Assembly: GCA_965539935.1 (NCBI GenBank)
Contig: CBETVX010000001.1
Location: forward strand, 1 to 64,000
Source of the DNA: CBETVX01 sp965539935
GTDB lineage: Bacteria > Bacillota > Clostridia > Peptostreptococcales > Caminicellaceae
Direction of reading: 5' to 3'
Length of the DNA stretch: 64,000 nucleotides
The notes under the pieces were generated by a model, which saw only the letters and a program-made list of their open reading frames with translations, had not been told where the DNA came from and did no database searches. Positions 62,373-64,000 of this stretch are shown here, in pieces. A program made the position numbers and the translations under genes. Within the stretch, counting starts at the first letter, position 1. Each line of letters starts with the position of its first letter.

Positions 62373-63578
62373 ATGTCGGTAATTGTTCAAAAATATGGTG
62401 GAAGCTCAGTTGCAACTATTGAAAAAATAAGGAATGTAGCAAATAGAGTAGCAAAAAGAAAACAGAATGGTGACAATGTTGTTGTGGTAGTTTCTGCTAT
62501 GGGCAAAACTACTGATATGTTAATTAACATGGCCCATGAAATTAGTGAAAATCCATGCAGAAGAGAGATGGATATGCTCATGTCAACAGGCGAGCAAATA
62601 TCCATATCCCTTCTTTCAATAGCTTTAAAGGAAATAGGCTTTGAATCTGTGTCTTTAACTGGATTTCAAGCAGGAATACTTACAGAGGGATTTCATACTA
62701 AAGCTAGGATAACAGATATAGAAATTGATAAAGTAAAAAAATATCTAGAAGAAGATAAAATAGTTGTAGTTGCAGGTTTTCAGGGGATAAATGAAGAAGG
62801 AAATATAACTACTTTAGGGCGTGGAGGCTCTGATACAACGGCAGTGGCCCTTGCAGCAAAACTGGGCTGTGGATGTGAAATATACACAGATGTTGATGGT
62901 ATATATACCGTAGACCCAAGACTTTTCCCAACTGCTAAAAAACTTGATTATATAAGCTACGAAGAAATGGTTGAAATGGCAAGTCTTGGAGCAGGGGTTA
63001 TGGAGACAAGATCTATTGAGATTGGACAAAAATATGGTGTTCCCATTTATGTGGCTCTTAGTAGTGAAGAATGGCCAGGAACATATATAAAGGAGTATGA
63101 TAAGACTATGGAAAGTAAAGTGATTACAGGTTTATCCGTTAGTGATGATGACATAATGATTACAATTAATCATGTGCCCTATAAGGTTCAAAATGTTTCT
63201 TTAATATTTGAAAAACTTGCTTTAAAGGATATTAATATAGATATGATAAGTCAAACTGCTCCATCCCATGGTTATGTAAATATATCATTTACGGCAGCAA
63301 AAAATGAGAGAACTATTATAGAAGAAGTTTTAAAGGAAATTAAACAACAGTTTAAAGAAATTGAAATTGAAATTGAAACAGAGATAACTAAGCTATCGGT
63401 AGTAGGTATTGGCATGAGAAGTCAATCGGGAGTTGCTGCTAAAATGTTTAGTATTTTTGCAGAAAATGATATAGAATTCAAGCAAGTAACTACTTCTGAA
63501 ATAAGAATATCATATACCATTGATACTGAAAATAAAGAAAAAGCAGTAAACGCTATAGCTAGAGCCTTTGAACTATAA
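62373..63578 (+). CDS. lysC: Aspartokinase (lysine-sensitive type)
   Basis: The enzyme phosphorylates aspartate, the first step to lysine, diaminopimelate, methionine and threonine. The product is about 401 residues. The kinase domain opens VQKYGGSSVATIEKIRNVA and contains VVVSAMGKTTDMLI, GRGGSDTTAVALAA and TDVDGIYTVDPR. Two ACT domains (about 265-330 and 340-400) provide feedback regulation. ATG 62373 follows TAGGTAGGTGG; the GTG at 62364 is inside that site. Control by an upstream lysine riboswitch indicates the lysine-responsive isozyme. Confidence 0.95.
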   Translation: MSVIVQKYGGSSVATIEKIRNVANRVAKRKQNGDNVVVVVSAMGKTTDMLINMAHEISENPCRREMDMLMSTGEQISISLLSIALKEIGFESVSLTGFQAGILTEGFHTKARITDIEIDKVKKYLEEDKIVVVAGFQGINEEGNITTLGRGGSDTTAVALAAKLGCGCEIYTDVDGIYTVDPRLFPTAKKLDYISYEEMVEMASLGAGVMETRSIEIGQKYGVPIYVALSSEEWPGTYIKEYDKTMESKVITGLSVSDDDIMITINHVPYKVQNVSLIFEKLALKDINIDMISQTAPSHGYVNISFTAAKNERTIIEEVLKEIKQQFKEIEIEIETEITKLSVVGIGMRSQSGVAAKMFSIFAENDIEFKQVTTSEIRISYTIDTENKEKAVNAIARAFEL

Positions 63579-63605
63579 AAATTAATATAAAAATAAATTA
63601 TAGAT

Positions 63606-63715
63606 AGTACCCTACAAAAATCCACTTTGGACTTTATATAAGTTCTACTTCTAATAATATATTTAATATAGTAGAACTTCAAAGTCTTCCTTTGGTGGAA
63701 AACTTGTAGGGTACT
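63606..63715. repeat. 110-bp interrupted inverted repeat downstream of lysC
   Basis: The outer arms AGTACCCTACAA (63606-63617) and TTGTAGGGTACT (63704-63715) are perfect complements. The inner arms AGTTCTACT (63641-63649) and AGTAGAACT (63670-63678) are too, with an imperfect CCACTTTGG/CTTTGGTGG middle. The RNA would form one long hairpin. No T-run follows directly. It could be a MITE-like element or a structured RNA. Confidence 0.65.
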
Positions 63716-63814
63716 TTAATTTAATGAAATATTGAATATGATATTAAAAAATATACAAAATACCACTAGGATATATTATTATAGTAGTAGGTTAAAAAGA
63801 GAGGAGAATAGACT

Positions 63815-64000
63815 TTGCTCGAGAGAATTCTTACTTATTTTTTTAAGGGAATTATATATTCTGCCATATTAGCAGTGTTAGGGATGGCAGCTTCATTTAT
63901 TTTGAAATGGCATTTTCTAAAGGGAGCCTATATTTTTGTGCTGGGTGCAGGAATATTAACAATGATAGTATCTATTATTTTGCTTATAGGTACACCTAAA
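63815..64000 (+). CDS. Partial small membrane protein gene cut by the window edge
   Basis: An open reading frame of 62 codons runs to the last base of the window without a stop. It begins at TTG 63815, with AGAGAGGAG ~9 bases upstream. The translation has two or more hydrophobic helices (IIYSAILAVLGMAASFIL and AYIFVLGAGILTMIVSIILL), so it is an integral membrane protein. I do not recognise the family with confidence; small DUF3899-like membrane proteins are one possibility. Confidence 0.6.
   Translation, partial: MLERILTYFFKGIIYSAILAVLGMAASFILKWHFLKGAYIFVLGAGILTMIVSIILLIGTPK

Noticed and set aside
63422..63682. Minus-strand frame over the lysC end and the inverted repeat
   Set aside because: No family resemblance and it overlaps the ACT domain of lysC; explained by AT-rich composition and the repeat.

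Overview
The window is AT-rich (roughly one third G+C by eye) chromosomal DNA from an obligately anaerobic, low-G+C Gram-positive bacterium, most likely in the Clostridia/Tissierellia. The evidence is the gene set: a multisubunit [FeFe] hydrogenase, pyruvate:ferredoxin oxidoreductase, strong GGAGG-type ribosome binding sites with frequent TTG/GTG starts, SAM and lysine riboswitches, a PyrR-type attenuator, and a relative of the Csp spore-germination proteases. I see no phage, insertion sequence, CRISPR array or rRNA. The species is not identified.

Layout. 1-9 kb: a DUF2157/GDYXXLXY membrane pair, a flavin-binding-type protein, mnmA, an orphan sensor kinase, queT, pepV, and DNA repair genes (family 4 uracil-DNA glycosylase, ogt). 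9-12.4 kb: a flavin amine oxidase facing a YjiH-type membrane protein. 12.6-17.1 kb: a four-gene NAD-linked [FeFe] hydrogenase operon. 17.1-20.8 kb (minus strand): a SAM-riboswitch-controlled methionine ABC transporter with two substrate-binding lipoproteins. 20.9-28.1 kb: a ferritin-like protein, a small membrane protein, nifJ, a bactofilin, an FmdB zinc ribbon and a degenerate Csp-like pseudoprotease. 28.2-29.2 kb: a cobalamin/Fe-S reductive-dehalogenase-like protein.

29.5-46.2 kb is the centrepiece: a 1,2-propanediol-utilisation (Pdu) bacterial microcompartment locus. A two-component system (PocR-domain histidine kinase plus AraC-type response regulator) precedes 17 co-directional genes in the order pduA-B-C-D-E-G-H-K-J-L-eutJ-flavoprotein-N-O-P-S-T. 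They encode the shell (A, B, J, K, N, T), B12-dependent diol dehydratase (CDE) and its reactivase (GH), cobalamin recycling (O, S), the CoA-acylating aldehyde dehydrogenase (P) and the phosphotransacylase (L). No alcohol dehydrogenase (pduQ) or propionate kinase (pduW) is in the window. Several cargo proteins carry amphipathic encapsulation-type helices. These include an uncharacterised flavoprotein-like protein at its N-terminus and, unusually, PduH at its C-terminus. A 21-bp-spaced direct repeat overlaps the -35 region of the shell operon and is a candidate operator.

46.3-64 kb: an FAH-family hydrolase, a double nitroreductase-like protein, two SH3-bearing cell-wall lipoproteins (L,D-transpeptidase and DUF4015 glycoside hydrolase), uracil permease behind a PyrR attenuator, tRNA-Ser(GCU), cardiolipin synthase, lspA, an aminotransferase, an EamA transporter, an MBL-fold hydrolase, two NhaC-family antiporters, lysine-riboswitch-controlled aspartokinase, a 110-bp inverted repeat, and a truncated membrane-protein gene at the right edge. 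Many transcription units end in clear hairpin plus T-run terminators, several of them shared by converging genes.
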